Part shown: positions 17,997 through 24,371 of the stretch, one piece after another
Numbering within the stretch: the first letter of the stretch is position 1
Layout of the letters: each line of letters opens with the position of its first letter
Source of the DNA: a virus
IMG/VR virus record: IMGVR_UViG_3300022074_000223
Coordinates: 1-31,348 of that record
Reading direction: 5' to 3' (one strand)
Length of the DNA: 31,348 bases
Program-made: the position numbers and the translations under genes
Notes under the pieces: model-generated
Databases searched by the model: none
Told to the model about the DNA's origin: nothing
Seen by the model: only the letters and a program-made list of their open reading frames with translations

Positions 17997-20105
17997 TTAA
18001 TTACCTCCTGTTGGTTTTACGGCCGCTGCCGCTAATTTAATAGCAGCTGCAGTATCAGATTGATCTTTTCTCATATCATTCGTCATTTGTGATAAACGTT
18101 CACGTAAATCTAGTTCCTCACGTTTAGTTTGAATTTTACTCTGTAATTCAGCAACCTTCAACTGTGGATCTGCTTCAGCTTGTTCTGTTTTTGCTACATT
18201 TAAAGCAGCTTCTGTTTGTAACCTTGTTACTTCTGCTTCTAATTTAGCTATTTCAAGCTGCGTGCTTCTGATTTGTGATTCCATTTGGAATTGTTGTAAT
18301 TGAAGTTGCTCTTCTGTTGGAGGAGCAGTACCTTCTTGTCTTCTAATTCTTTCTGCTATATCAGCTTTACGCGATAAGTGTGAGTATTCTACTATCATAT
18401 CATTTGGTATTGGTACTCCAACATTCCTAAGTTCGATAGCTTCAGCGAACTGCATTTCATCAAAATTATCTCTAGCTGGAGCGGTGCCTACAATAACGTC
18501 ATATTCTCCTAAAGTTAAATCATTTATAATGACCCCCTCTGGGCTCATTTGATTAACTCTTAATTTATTTCTAGGTTTGTATGGGTCTTCATTATCAGTT
18601 ACTTGAATTATACGTTCTTCTGTATAATAAGTTTGTACCATTTTTAATATTTTTTCAGCTAAATATTGTCTAGTCTTAGCTAAATTATCTAACGGTACTT
18701 GTAACAACAAAGATCCTCTACCTTGTTTAGCTTGAATTGCTACACCAGATACTTCTGGACTATCCATACCAAGCATGGCATCTGTTATACCACTTATCTC
18801 TTTTATGTTTCTTGCTGCTTTTTGACCTAACCTATCTAAACCTGTAGGTATTTGATTCGGTGGTATTTTACCGGGAGGAGTAGAACCTCTGTTATATTCC
18901 AAAACTAATCCTGTTTCTGCGCCGTGTTCTTCTAGGTCATCTGCTGTCATACCAGACAAAGACCCAGACTCTACAATCCACCCACTGTTTGCTGTTGTAT
19001 TTACAATATGTAATTCTTGAGAAGTAATTTTATTAAGTTGTTCTTGAGGAGATAATAAGTTTCTTACCATTCCAAATGGTTTACCACGCCTAAAGTACGG
19101 AAAGTATGGCACGATTGTAAAATGGTCATATGGAGAATAGTCATCAAAGAGCACTACAGTATCTGCGGTCACTGTCCAACGGACTCGTCGCATTTTTTTA
19201 GAAATAATACCTAACCCATAAGTATCTGCAAATTCTTCTCTTTTCTTTTTGCCCCAGGCGTTTGGTATTTTTCTTTTATCTCCTGTTACAGGATCAACAT
19301 AATACATACAATCATCTAGTTTGTAATACTGTCTTTCAATAACACGAATAGATCTAAGCATTCGTGCGTTTTCTGGATCACCAGGATACTGTTGTCCGTA
19401 GTTATATTCGTCTGTATCTCCGTATCTAGACTCCTCAAACTCCATAGAATCAGCACCTAAAGTTGTACCAGTTTCAGCAAGTAACCTAAGTTTATCTGCT
19501 TTATCTTGGCCATAAGTTTCTTCTATTTCGTCTATGCTCATCCACTTTGTTTCAAATATTTCGTTCCATGTTCTAGGGTCGTAATGTTTTGCATCTGGGT
19601 CTATGAGAATGTCTAAAGGATCTTTAGCTTCTATTTGTACTTCTCCATTTACATGGTCGTCAAAATCTATGCGAACATCAAAGTACCCCCTATCTTGAAT
19701 AAGCCCATCAGAAAATACTTGAGCTTCTATCCAATCGAGTTTGTTGTTATCTGCTATTTGCGCATAAACTTGAGTAAGAACATCGGCTACTTCTTGGTTG
19801 CCACCCCCTCTAGGTTTAAATTGTATGTCTGCTTTTTTCGTGCTTTGTTCTGCTAGAACAGCATTGACCGTTGGAAGTATTGTATTAATAGTCAGAGCAG
19901 GTCTACCTTGGTCATCAAGTTCTTGCATATCGAACTCGTCCCATTGTTCTCCTCTATAGTAAGCGTCGCATTTTTTTGCCATGTGTATATAGTCTTCATG
20001 GCCATGGTCCCTAGCGCGCACGTAGGCATTAAATTGAGTTTTTGCTAAAGTAAGTTCTTCCCCTTTGTTTAACTTCTTTTTTGGTTTTTTACTTGTGTAC
20101 GCCAT
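17997..20105 (-). CDS. Portal protein, P22-like family
   Basis: 702 residues, ATG at 20105, immediately after the terminase stop. N-terminal features are CDAYYRGEQWDEFDMQEL, then GRPALTINTILPTVNAVLAE, followed by a QSTKKADIQFKPRGGG segment; together these are typical of P22-type portal proteins. Mid-protein segments such as DILIDPDAKHYD and YDHFTIVPYFPYFRRGKPFG also fit. The C-terminal ~120 residues are a long Gln/Glu-rich coiled coil, comparable to the barrel helix of P22 portals. The protein forms the dodecameric DNA channel at one capsid vertex and docks the terminase. Confidence 0.88.
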   Translation of the reverse strand: MAYTSKKPKKKLNKGEELTLAKTQFNAYVRARDHGHEDYIHMAKKCDAYYRGEQWDEFDMQELDDQGRPALTINTILPTVNAVLAEQSTKKADIQFKPRGGGNQEVADVLTQVYAQIADNNKLDWIEAQVFSDGLIQDRGYFDVRIDFDDHVNGEVQIEAKDPLDILIDPDAKHYDPRTWNEIFETKWMSIDEIEETYGQDKADKLRLLAETGTTLGADSMEFEESRYGDTDEYNYGQQYPGDPENARMLRSIRVIERQYYKLDDCMYYVDPVTGDKRKIPNAWGKKKREEFADTYGLGIISKKMRRVRWTVTADTVVLFDDYSPYDHFTIVPYFPYFRRGKPFGMVRNLLSPQEQLNKITSQELHIVNTTANSGWIVESGSLSGMTADDLEEHGAETGLVLEYNRGSTPPGKIPPNQIPTGLDRLGQKAARNIKEISGITDAMLGMDSPEVSGVAIQAKQGRGSLLLQVPLDNLAKTRQYLAEKILKMVQTYYTEERIIQVTDNEDPYKPRNKLRVNQMSPEGVIINDLTLGEYDVIVGTAPARDNFDEMQFAEAIELRNVGVPIPNDMIVEYSHLSRKADIAERIRRQEGTAPPTEEQLQLQQFQMESQIRSTQLEIAKLEAEVTRLQTEAALNVAKTEQAEADPQLKVAELQSKIQTKREELDLRERLSQMTNDMRKDQSDTAAAIKLAAAAVKPTGGN

Positions 20106-21749
20106 TTATGCACTCATTGCCGTTTTCTTTTTCGGTCCTTTCGCTATTAATTCTAACCTATCTCGCCAGGAAGGTACATGCTCAGGTGCCTCATAAAAAG
20201 TTGCGTATTCCATAATCATTAAACCAACCCAGGCCAAAGCATCAACTTGGTCATCATGCACGCCGTTAGGAAAACGCAAAAGTTCAGCAACCATCGTTCC
20301 TGTCCAGACAGAATCAGCAGGAAAGTAAACTTTACCTTGTTGCATTCTACCTTGAATAGCTCTAGCTCTCGCTTCTTTATCACGTCGTCCTACTTTTAAG
20401 TCTTTGAAATATGCAGAATGGAGTCTACGTTCAGCTACACGTTTTTCTAGAAACGGCCCGATAGCCATCTCGATATGGCCTCTCTCAATACCAACAATAC
20501 CAGGTCTCCATTGTTCATATAAATCCAATATTTTTTCTACTAATTCATACCCATCGTACTTGCCCCGAACAAGGTCAACTACGAACATATTATCGTACTC
20601 GTCTATTCCTACTACTAGACCAACAGAAAAGTCATTTCTATCTCTTTGTCCAATGGCCAAGTCCCACGCACAATAATAACGAAGTCTATCATAGTCTATC
20701 TCATCTGGCTCATAATATCTCACCATATCTCTAGTAAAATAATCACCTTCGTCTGATACTGGATTCTGTTGGTATAAAGCTGTCCAGTCTCTAGGGCCAA
20801 TTGCACGTTGGATCATTTCTAATGATTCTAAGTTATAACGTTCGGGATGCAGGGGTTCACCGGATGCGCGAAACTCTTCATCTTCTTCTGCTATCGCAGG
20901 ATACTTAACTACCTCCCAAGCATCTGCTCCATCTTCTTCTGCAGTAAGCAACTTACCAGCTAGATCGTCATCATGCCACCTAGTTAAAATTACCAGTATA
21001 CCCCCACCTGGAGAGAGCCTTGTATAAGCGGTAGAAGTATACCAGTCCCAGGTTGCTTCTCTATTGTTCTCAGATTCTGCATCTTCTCGGTTTTTTACCG
21101 GATCGTCAATCAACAATACGTGCGCACCTTTACCTGTGATACCACCGCCAACACCAGCGGCCACATAACCACCGCCCTCGGTTGTTTGCCAAGATTCTAC
21201 AGACTGCGAATCTTTGTCTAATTTTGTACTTTCAAATACGTTTTTGTAATTAGGTTCTCTTAGTACTTGTCTTACTTTTCTAGAAAAGCTCATCGCCAAA
21301 GAACCCGAATATGAACAGCTAATGAACTCATGACCGGGGTTACGTCCGAGATGCCAAGCAGGAAAGGCGATACTTGCCAGAGTTGATTTCCCATGCCTAG
21401 GGGGCATGAATAGCATTAATCGAGGAGATTTTTTCTCCGCCACATCTTGACTAAATTTCTCTAGTCTTCTGCAGACATCTTTGTGGACCCAACCTGCTTG
21501 GTAATCGGGATTAAACTTTTCTACAAAGGGCAGCATACGTTTTCTTGACAAAATACGTAACGCAAGCTCTTTTTCCGCTTTTATTTGTGCGTTTTCTTCT
21601 TTTTTACTTATTTTTAGTTGTTTTTGAGGTTGGGGAAGCTGGTCCGCTTCGTCCGCGGCACAATATACGCATAACCCTTTGGGTAATACGAGATTTTCTG
21701 CTAAAAGTTTCTTACACTTGTAGCATTCTAGCTTTTTAAGATCTGTCAC
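20106..21749 (-). CDS. terL: Terminase large subunit
   Basis: 547 residues. ATPase motifs: Walker A PPRHGKST (116-123), Walker B VLLIDD (211-216) and the coupling motif TRWHDDD (256-262). Nuclease acidic residues: D363 in CAWDLAIG, E422 in GIERG and D499/D500 in HDDQVDALAW. The start is GTG at 21749, directly after the stop of a 28-residue mini-gene; no good Shine-Dalgarno site precedes it, so translation probably depends on coupling. The first 30 residues form a likely zinc ribbon (C9-x2-C12, C27-x2-C30), an unusual addition. The protein packages phage DNA into the procapsid with TerS and the portal. Confidence 0.95.
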   Translation of the reverse strand: MTDLKKLECYKCKKLLAENLVLPKGLCVYCAADEADQLPQPQKQLKISKKEENAQIKAEKELALRILSRKRMLPFVEKFNPDYQAGWVHKDVCRRLEKFSQDVAEKKSPRLMLFMPPRHGKSTLASIAFPAWHLGRNPGHEFISCSYSGSLAMSFSRKVRQVLREPNYKNVFESTKLDKDSQSVESWQTTEGGGYVAAGVGGGITGKGAHVLLIDDPVKNREDAESENNREATWDWYTSTAYTRLSPGGGILVILTRWHDDDLAGKLLTAEEDGADAWEVVKYPAIAEEDEEFRASGEPLHPERYNLESLEMIQRAIGPRDWTALYQQNPVSDEGDYFTRDMVRYYEPDEIDYDRLRYYCAWDLAIGQRDRNDFSVGLVVGIDEYDNMFVVDLVRGKYDGYELVEKILDLYEQWRPGIVGIERGHIEMAIGPFLEKRVAERRLHSAYFKDLKVGRRDKEARARAIQGRMQQGKVYFPADSVWTGTMVAELLRFPNGVHDDQVDALAWVGLMIMEYATFYEAPEHVPSWRDRLELIAKGPKKKTAMSA

Positions 21750-21836
21750 TTACTTTTTTTTCTTTTTCATCGTCTTTTTTTTAACTTTTTTAGTTTTTTT
21801 TGGTGACGATTTTTTGTACATACCTGCGTAGCCCAT
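21750..21836 (-). CDS. 28-residue lysine-rich mini-protein
   Basis: ATG at 21836 with an excellent site (AAAGGAG, 6 nt before the start); stop TAA at 21750-21752 directly abuts the terL GTG. The peptide begins MGYAGMYKKSSPKK and half its residues are Lys (14 of 28), ending in five Lys in a row. It is too short for most gene finders. The good ribosome site and its place in a row of similar basic mini-genes argue that it is real. It could bind DNA or RNA, or serve mainly as a leader that loads ribosomes for terL. Confidence 0.65.
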   Translation of the reverse strand: MGYAGMYKKSSPKKTKKVKKKTMKKKKK

Positions 21837-21851
21837 ATTTTACTCCTTTTG

Positions 21852-22115
21852 TTAACATTTCCACCTTTTTCTAGCCTGCCTTAGTCTAGAATTTGGGTTT
21901 TTTGCTGCTTTTGGGAACTTCTTCATCTGTCCTGCGCTTCTTGCACAATAAGACTTTCTTCTTTTTGCTGCTTTTGAGCCTTTTTTGACTTTCCCGGTTA
22001 CTGCTCCTTTAAGTTTTGACCCTGGGTTCTTCCTTCTGTAGGCTTTTATGCCCGCTTTGGTCATCCCAGCGCCTTTTTTAGTTGGCCTAAAGTTCTTCTT
22101 GTTCCTTTTAGGCAT
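21852..22115 (-). CDS. Small basic conserved phage protein (DUF6321-like)
   Basis: 87 residues from ATG at 22115, one nucleotide after the previous stop; a GTG at 22136 would add seven residues but lies inside the upstream gene. The sequence is highly basic with the pattern GAGMTKAGIKAYRRKNPGSK, then AVTGKVKKGSKAAKRRKSYC, and it ends RQARKRWKC. I recognise this motif string from small proteins of marine phages, probably the family numbered DUF6321, with no tested function. Two conserved Cys (in KSYCAR and at the C-terminus) are notable for a nucleic-acid-binding protein. Confidence 0.7.
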   Translation of the reverse strand: MPKRNKKNFRPTKKGAGMTKAGIKAYRRKNPGSKLKGAVTGKVKKGSKAAKRRKSYCARSAGQMKKFPKAAKNPNSRLRQARKRWKC

Positions 22116-22116
22116 A

Positions 22117-22437
22117 TTATCTCTTTTTCTTGGCACGAGTCCTCCTTTTTACTGTTGGTTTTCTCTTCCTAACAATAGTTTTTACGTTACGTGGCTTCCC
22201 ACCTGGATTACCCGCCGCACGTTTTCTCTTTACTGCGCTTTTACGTTGAGCTGCAGTCATAGACCGAGCCTTCGAACGTGGTACGCATTTAGGGTACTTA
22301 CGTTTACTTTTGCCTTTCGCGGATTTTCTACCGCAGGATTGGTACTTGCCCTTTTTCTTTGGAGCACCAATATCAACCCAATCGCCCTTGGGGCCTTTAC
22401 CAAACCATGCGGTCAGGCCACCAGTGGGCTTAGCCAT
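22117..22437 (-). CDS. Small basic conserved viral protein (WVDIGAPKK type)
   Basis: 106 residues, ATG at 22437 sharing one base with the previous stop (TAATG). It has a recognisable order: GGLTAWFGKGPKGDWVDIGA, then KKKGKYQSCGRKSAKGKSKR, KYPKCVPRSKARSMTAAQRK and a tail of Arg/Lys. Proteins with this WVDIGAPKK...KYPKCVP pattern occur in many marine phages and, as I recall, in giant viruses. No function is established. It is about one third Lys/Arg. A DNA-binding or packaging-associated role is plausible from charge and place between terS and terL. Confidence 0.75.
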   Translation of the reverse strand: MAKPTGGLTAWFGKGPKGDWVDIGAPKKKGKYQSCGRKSAKGKSKRKYPKCVPRSKARSMTAAQRKSAVKRKRAAGNPGGKPRNVKTIVRKRKPTVKRRTRAKKKR

Positions 22438-22613
22438 TATCTATATCCGCCGCCACGTTTTTTATAAGTTCTAACTAACCAACCGTTGGCATAGGCTGAT
22501 GGATAGACTTTAAACTTCCGTTTAGCTTCGGCTTTTACCCTAGAATATAAAGTAGGGTTTGTTGGTGTAGCCCCACTTTTTTTCTTAGTAGTTTTTCTTT
22601 TTTTTGCTGGCAT
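22437..22613 (-). CDS. 58-residue conserved basic protein (YPSAYANGW type)
   Basis: ATG at 22613 with AGGAGGT about 5 nt upstream; stop TAA at 22437-22439 overlaps the next start. After a Lys/Arg-rich N-terminus come NPTLYSRVKAEAKRKFKVYP and SAYANGWLVRTYKKRGGGYR at the end. I recognise the YPSAYANGWLV...YKKRGGGY string as strongly conserved in small phage proteins of unknown function. Fewer than 60 residues, so it is easily missed. Neighbours on both sides are similar basic mini-proteins. Confidence 0.8.
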   Translation of the reverse strand: MPAKKRKTTKKKSGATPTNPTLYSRVKAEAKRKFKVYPSAYANGWLVRTYKKRGGGYR

Positions 22614-22710
22614 TTTTACCTCCTGTTTTTGGTATGCTCTTATATTTATTCATTTTCTTCGCAAATTTTTTCATATCTGGTTGCGGTGCGTTTATCCCTG
22701 TAGCCTTCAC
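22585..22710 (-). CDS. 41-residue basic mini-ORF, possible frameshift extension
   Basis: GTG at 22710 overlaps the TAG of the upstream mini-ORF (TAGTG); stop TAA at 22585-22587 lies inside the next gene. The translated sequence, KATGINAPQPDMKKFAKKMN followed by KYKSIPKTGG, has a varied, protein-like composition that does not look like chance. It may start at the GTG by coupling (an AAGGA lies 11 nt upstream). Alternatively it may be reached by a minus-one shift at A_AAA_AAA just before the TAG, giving a fused 74-residue product. Confidence 0.55.
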   Translation of the reverse strand: MKATGINAPQPDMKKFAKKMNKYKSIPKTGGKNASKKKKNY

Positions 22711-22808
22711 TATTTTTTTGTTCCTTTTTTCTTTAAGTTGCCCTTTTTAACTGTTGCTATTACTTTTTTCTTAGACATTTTTTTTTGTGGTTGATTTATA
22801 CAATGCAT
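22710..22808 (-). CDS. 32-residue lysine-rich mini-ORF
   Basis: ATG at 22808 shares one base with the previous stop (TAATG) and has GAGG about 8 nt upstream; an internal ATG at 22778 begins MSKKKVIATVKKGNLKKK. It ends at TAG (22710-22712), preceded immediately by the heptamer A AAA AAA. By itself it looks like the front half of a basic protein whose other half continues in the minus-one frame. See the frameshift finding. Confidence 0.5.
   Translation of the reverse strand: MHCINQPQKKMSKKKVIATVKKGNLKKKGTKK
22713..22719 (-). other. Candidate minus-one slippery heptamer A_AAA_AAA
   Basis: On the minus strand the zero-frame codons read ACA AAA AAA TAG. Slipping back one base gives ATA GTG AAG and continues for 41 further codons. 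An A7 run could also be an assembly or sequencing indel. Confidence 0.4.
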
Positions 22809-22957
22809 TATTTTTTCCTCTTTACGCCTCTACCTTTTAAGATATCGGCAAATGTTACTTTTCCATCTCCAGTTAAGTCTGGAAACTTACCTTTCATTTT
22901 TTTAACTTTACGTTTTTTCTTTCGGGCTCTGGTAGCCATCTCTTGTTTACTAGTCAT
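22808..22957 (-). CDS. 49-residue basic protein with EF-hand/dockerin-like calcium loop
   Basis: ATG at 22957 with AAGGAG 7 nt upstream, overlapping the end of terS by 8 nt. After a Lys/Arg-rich N-terminal half comes GKFPDLTGDGKVTFADILKG. Residues D27, T29, D31, K33, T35 and D38 fit positions 1, 3, 5, 7, 9 and 12 of an EF-hand loop, with Asp at position 12 as in dockerin repeats. A single loop in a highly basic peptide is unusual; calcium binding is only inferred. Stop TAA overlaps the next ATG. Confidence 0.75.
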   Translation of the reverse strand: MTSKQEMATRARKKKRKVKKMKGKFPDLTGDGKVTFADILKGRGVKRKK

Positions 22958-23486
22958 TATCTTCTCCTTTTGGTTCTAAGTATTGTGTATCTACTCCAGC
23001 TAACTTTAACAGTTCTGAGTCTGGTAGTCTTTCTAATCTTTCTAACTTATCTACATTTATATTAACTTGAGTTGCTTGCTCGGGTGCAAATAGACCGTGG
23101 AGCTTGCACAACGAATCTACGACATTTTTTTCTTCAGTCGCGGTTGCCGATTTACGGTGGGCTTCAAAATACATTTGGGTTGCAGTTGTACGATCAAACT
23201 TTACTTCTTCTCGCATCTCTTCTCTTAGATAATTAACAGCTTGTTGCACCTTTGGTTTTTTAAAAACCTCGTACACTGAATCTTGGTTCTTGTACCCCGC
23301 TGCACGGCCCGCTGCCGCTTTGCTCATACCACGTAAAAAATACAAAATTACTCTTTCTTCTTGGACCGAAAGCTCGGACAACTTTACGCCAGCGTAAGGA
23401 AAATGCGACTGAAGTTCAGTTCTGTCTTCGTCGGTTACTTCAACTGCTTGAGAAGTTAATAAGCTCATACGCTCAAAATAACACAT
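22950..23486 (-). CDS. terS: Terminase small subunit
   Basis: 178 residues from ATG at 23486; a second ATG at 23468 (MSLLTSQ) is equally possible, and neither has a strong ribosome site. Residues about 53-66 (GMSKAAAGRAAGYK) form a helix-turn-helix of the terminase small subunit type. KPKVQQAVNYLREE and a helical central oligomerisation region follow, then a C-terminal PDSELLKLAGVD segment. It is the first gene of the leftward block, facing the 608-nt control region, and its DNA-binding domain may recognise the packaging start. It is separated from terL by a cassette of basic mini-genes. Confidence 0.8.
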   Translation of the reverse strand: MCYFERMSLLTSQAVEVTDEDRTELQSHFPYAGVKLSELSVQEERVILYFLRGMSKAAAGRAAGYKNQDSVYEVFKKPKVQQAVNYLREEMREEVKFDRTTATQMYFEAHRKSATATEEKNVVDSLCKLHGLFAPEQATQVNINVDKLERLERLPDSELLKLAGVDTQYLEPKGEDND

Positions 23487-23691
23487 TGGGGTATATCTTG
23501 TAAATTTTTTGTTGAAAAAATTTTTTTTGAAAAATATGAAATATATCGCTCATACATCTTCTCCTCTATCATCACAGACCGCACCCCGACCCCGAACCGT
23601 TTTCCGTTTACACTTTGTCGTTTCAGTCATTGGAACCTTGTTTTGGTTTTTTGACCCTGGTCCATGTCCCATGTCCCACGCTTCTATGTTT

Positions 23692-23714
23692 ACTACTATC
23701 ATGACTACTATCAT
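23692..23714. repeat. 12-bp tandem repeat
   Basis: ACTACTATCAT occurs at 23692-23702 and again at 23704-23714, separated by a G. It stands just left of the palindromic cluster. Confidence 0.85.
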
Positions 23715-23746
23715 CACGCATGTATGAGCTTACATCATCATGCGTG
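23715..23746. repeat. Inverted repeat CACGCATG/CATGCGTG
   Basis: Perfect 8-bp arms at 23715-23722 and 23739-23746 enclose 16 nt; an alternative inner pairing TGTA/TACA also exists. There is no T run, so it is not a terminator. Confidence 0.8.
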
Positions 23747-23750
23747 GAGA

Positions 23751-23848
23751 ATGTTCCGTTGGTTCCACGGCTCTAACCCCATGTGGAACCAGTTCGTGGA
23801 ACCACGACAAAGCTATACAGGATATAGCTTTGCTTGCCAACGGAACAT
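23751..23848. repeat. 12-bp inverted repeat enclosing two hairpins
   Basis: ATGTTCCGTTGG (23751-23762) pairs perfectly with CCAACGGAACAT (23837-23848). Between them lie TTCCACG/CGTGGAA (23763-23769 with 23795-23801) and a perfect 10-bp hairpin, CAAAGCTATA/TATAGCTTTG (23808-23832, loop CAGGA). Together they can fold into a three-way, cloverleaf-like structure in DNA or RNA. Confidence 0.85.
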
Positions 23849-23895
23849 GTTCGGTTCCATGGTTCCGTTTAAATCAAAACAGAGTTTTGTAACGG

Positions 23896-23934
23896 ACCGT
23901 GGACCACGGTTAATGGTTAAAGATTAACTTAACC
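23896..23934. repeat. Two adjacent inverted repeats
   Basis: ACCGTGG-A-CCACGGT (23896-23910) is followed by a nested hairpin. Its outer arms are GGTTAA (23908-23913) and TTAACC (23929-23934). Its inner stem is GTTAA (23916-23920) and TTAAC (23924-23928), with an AGA triloop. Confidence 0.75.
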
Positions 23935-24035
23935 TAAAACTAATGGAACCAGTGGAACCATAACCTAGAACCAGCATTCTTACAGCGTTATTTGTGTTCC
24001 ACGACTCGTGGAACCAAGTGGAACCAGTGGAACCA

Positions 24036-24060
24036 CAGATAGCTCGTCCCGAGCCATCTG
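24036..24060 (+). promoter_or_regulatory. TCC-triloop hairpin 1, candidate N4-type promoter
   Basis: CAGAT-a-GCTCG-TCC-CGAGC-c-ATCTG: a 5-bp GC-rich stem on a TCC triloop, extended by five more pairs beyond one mismatch. It lies 35 nt before the first rightward gene. The strand that would be template has GGA in the loop. The core CTCGTCCCGAG recurs at 24353-24363. The hairpin is certain; the promoter role is a hypothesis. Confidence 0.4.
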
Positions 24061-24094
24061 TTCTCTAGTTAGGTATAAATATAAGGAGTATATT

Positions 24095-24283
24095 ATGAAA
24101 CCAAATGATTATGATTTTTATCGTTCTTACTATATCAAACAGCAAATAGCTCGTATTGATAAAGTATTTGCTAACGCTTCTCAAGAAGAGCTTGAAGATT
24201 CTTGGCAAGGAGACAGCGAGTTATACCAACTCCAAGCAGAACGCGAATATTGGATGAAGAAGCTTGTTAGTCGAGTTACTTGA
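24095..24283 (+). CDS. Early small protein, 62 residues, unknown
   Basis: Start ATG at 24095 is chosen because AAGGAG lies 7 nt upstream; an in-frame earlier ATG (24008) sits inside the repeat array and is rejected. The protein is hydrophilic, rich in Tyr, Gln and Glu (for example YDFYRSYYIKQQIARIDKVF), and helical in character with no membrane segment. I recognise no family. First gene of the rightward block; small host-takeover proteins are common in this position. Confidence 0.7.
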   Translation: MKPNDYDFYRSYYIKQQIARIDKVFANASQEELEDSWQGDSELYQLQAEREYWMKKLVSRVT

Positions 24284-24290
24284 TTCAGTT

Positions 24291-24333
24291 GAGAGAAAGT
24301 AAACTTTCTCTCGCTCGGCACTTTGCAAGTGCC
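24291..24333 (+). repeat. Two perfect hairpins in early spacer
   Basis: GAGAGAAAGT/ACTTTCTCTC (24291-24312, 10-bp arms separated by AA) and GGCACTT-TGC-AAGTGCC (24317-24333). The second is flanked by direct repeats TCGCTCG at 24311-24317 and 24334-24340. No T run follows either. Confidence 0.85.
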
Positions 24334-24343
24334 TCGCTCGTCG

Positions 24344-24371
24344 ACAGTTGACCTCGTCCCGAGGCAACTGT
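24344..24371 (+). promoter_or_regulatory. TCC-triloop hairpin 2, candidate N4-type promoter
   Basis: ACAGTTG-a-CCTCG-TCC-CGAGG-CAACTGT: a 12-bp stem with one bulged A and a TCC triloop. It is followed by GTTTTTT at 24378-24384, 7 nt after the stem. It has the same 11-nt core, CTCGTCCCGAG, as hairpin 1. It lies 44 nt before the next gene. A weak terminator is an alternative reading because of the nearby T run. Confidence 0.4.

Larger units (their letters stand above)
23631..24034. repeat. TGGAACC repeat array (iteron- or operator-like)
   Basis: Ten exact copies of TGGAACC: direct at 23631, 23784, 23797, 23944, 23953, 24009, 24019 and 24028; inverted at 23761 and 23853. Near matches lie at 23861 and 23966. 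Several are spaced 9-10 bp apart. Two form symmetrical sites: TCGTGGAACCACGA (23794-23807) and GTTCCACGACTCGTGGAAC (23996-24014). A 7-mer should occur about 0.05 times by chance in this length on both strands. Confidence 0.9.
23487..24094. promoter_or_regulatory. Divergent control region, 608 nt, repeat-rich
   Basis: No credible gene. Next to terS lies a very AT-rich stretch with A and T runs (23490-23560), suited to a bent or easily melted site. Further right are a 7-bp tandem repeat (CATGTCC, 23663-23677), a 12-bp tandem repeat (ACTACTATCAT, 23692-23714), nested inverted repeats (23715-23848) and the TGGAACC repeat array. The two transcription blocks diverge from here. A replication origin, an operator cluster or both would fit; no sigma-70 promoter pair convinced me. 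Confidence 0.6.

Noticed and set aside
23509-23927. Short rightward open frames in the control region
   Set aside because: They have no ribosome sites, overlap each other and the inverted repeats, and their translations have no protein-like composition.
23631-24034. CRISPR array
   Set aside because: Repeat units are only 7-9 bp, irregularly spaced and on both strands, with no spacer-sized intervals or cas genes.
24008-24094. Upstream start for the first early gene
   Set aside because: It would extend the protein through the TGGAACC repeats and hairpin 1; the ATG at 24095 has a clear AAGGAG.
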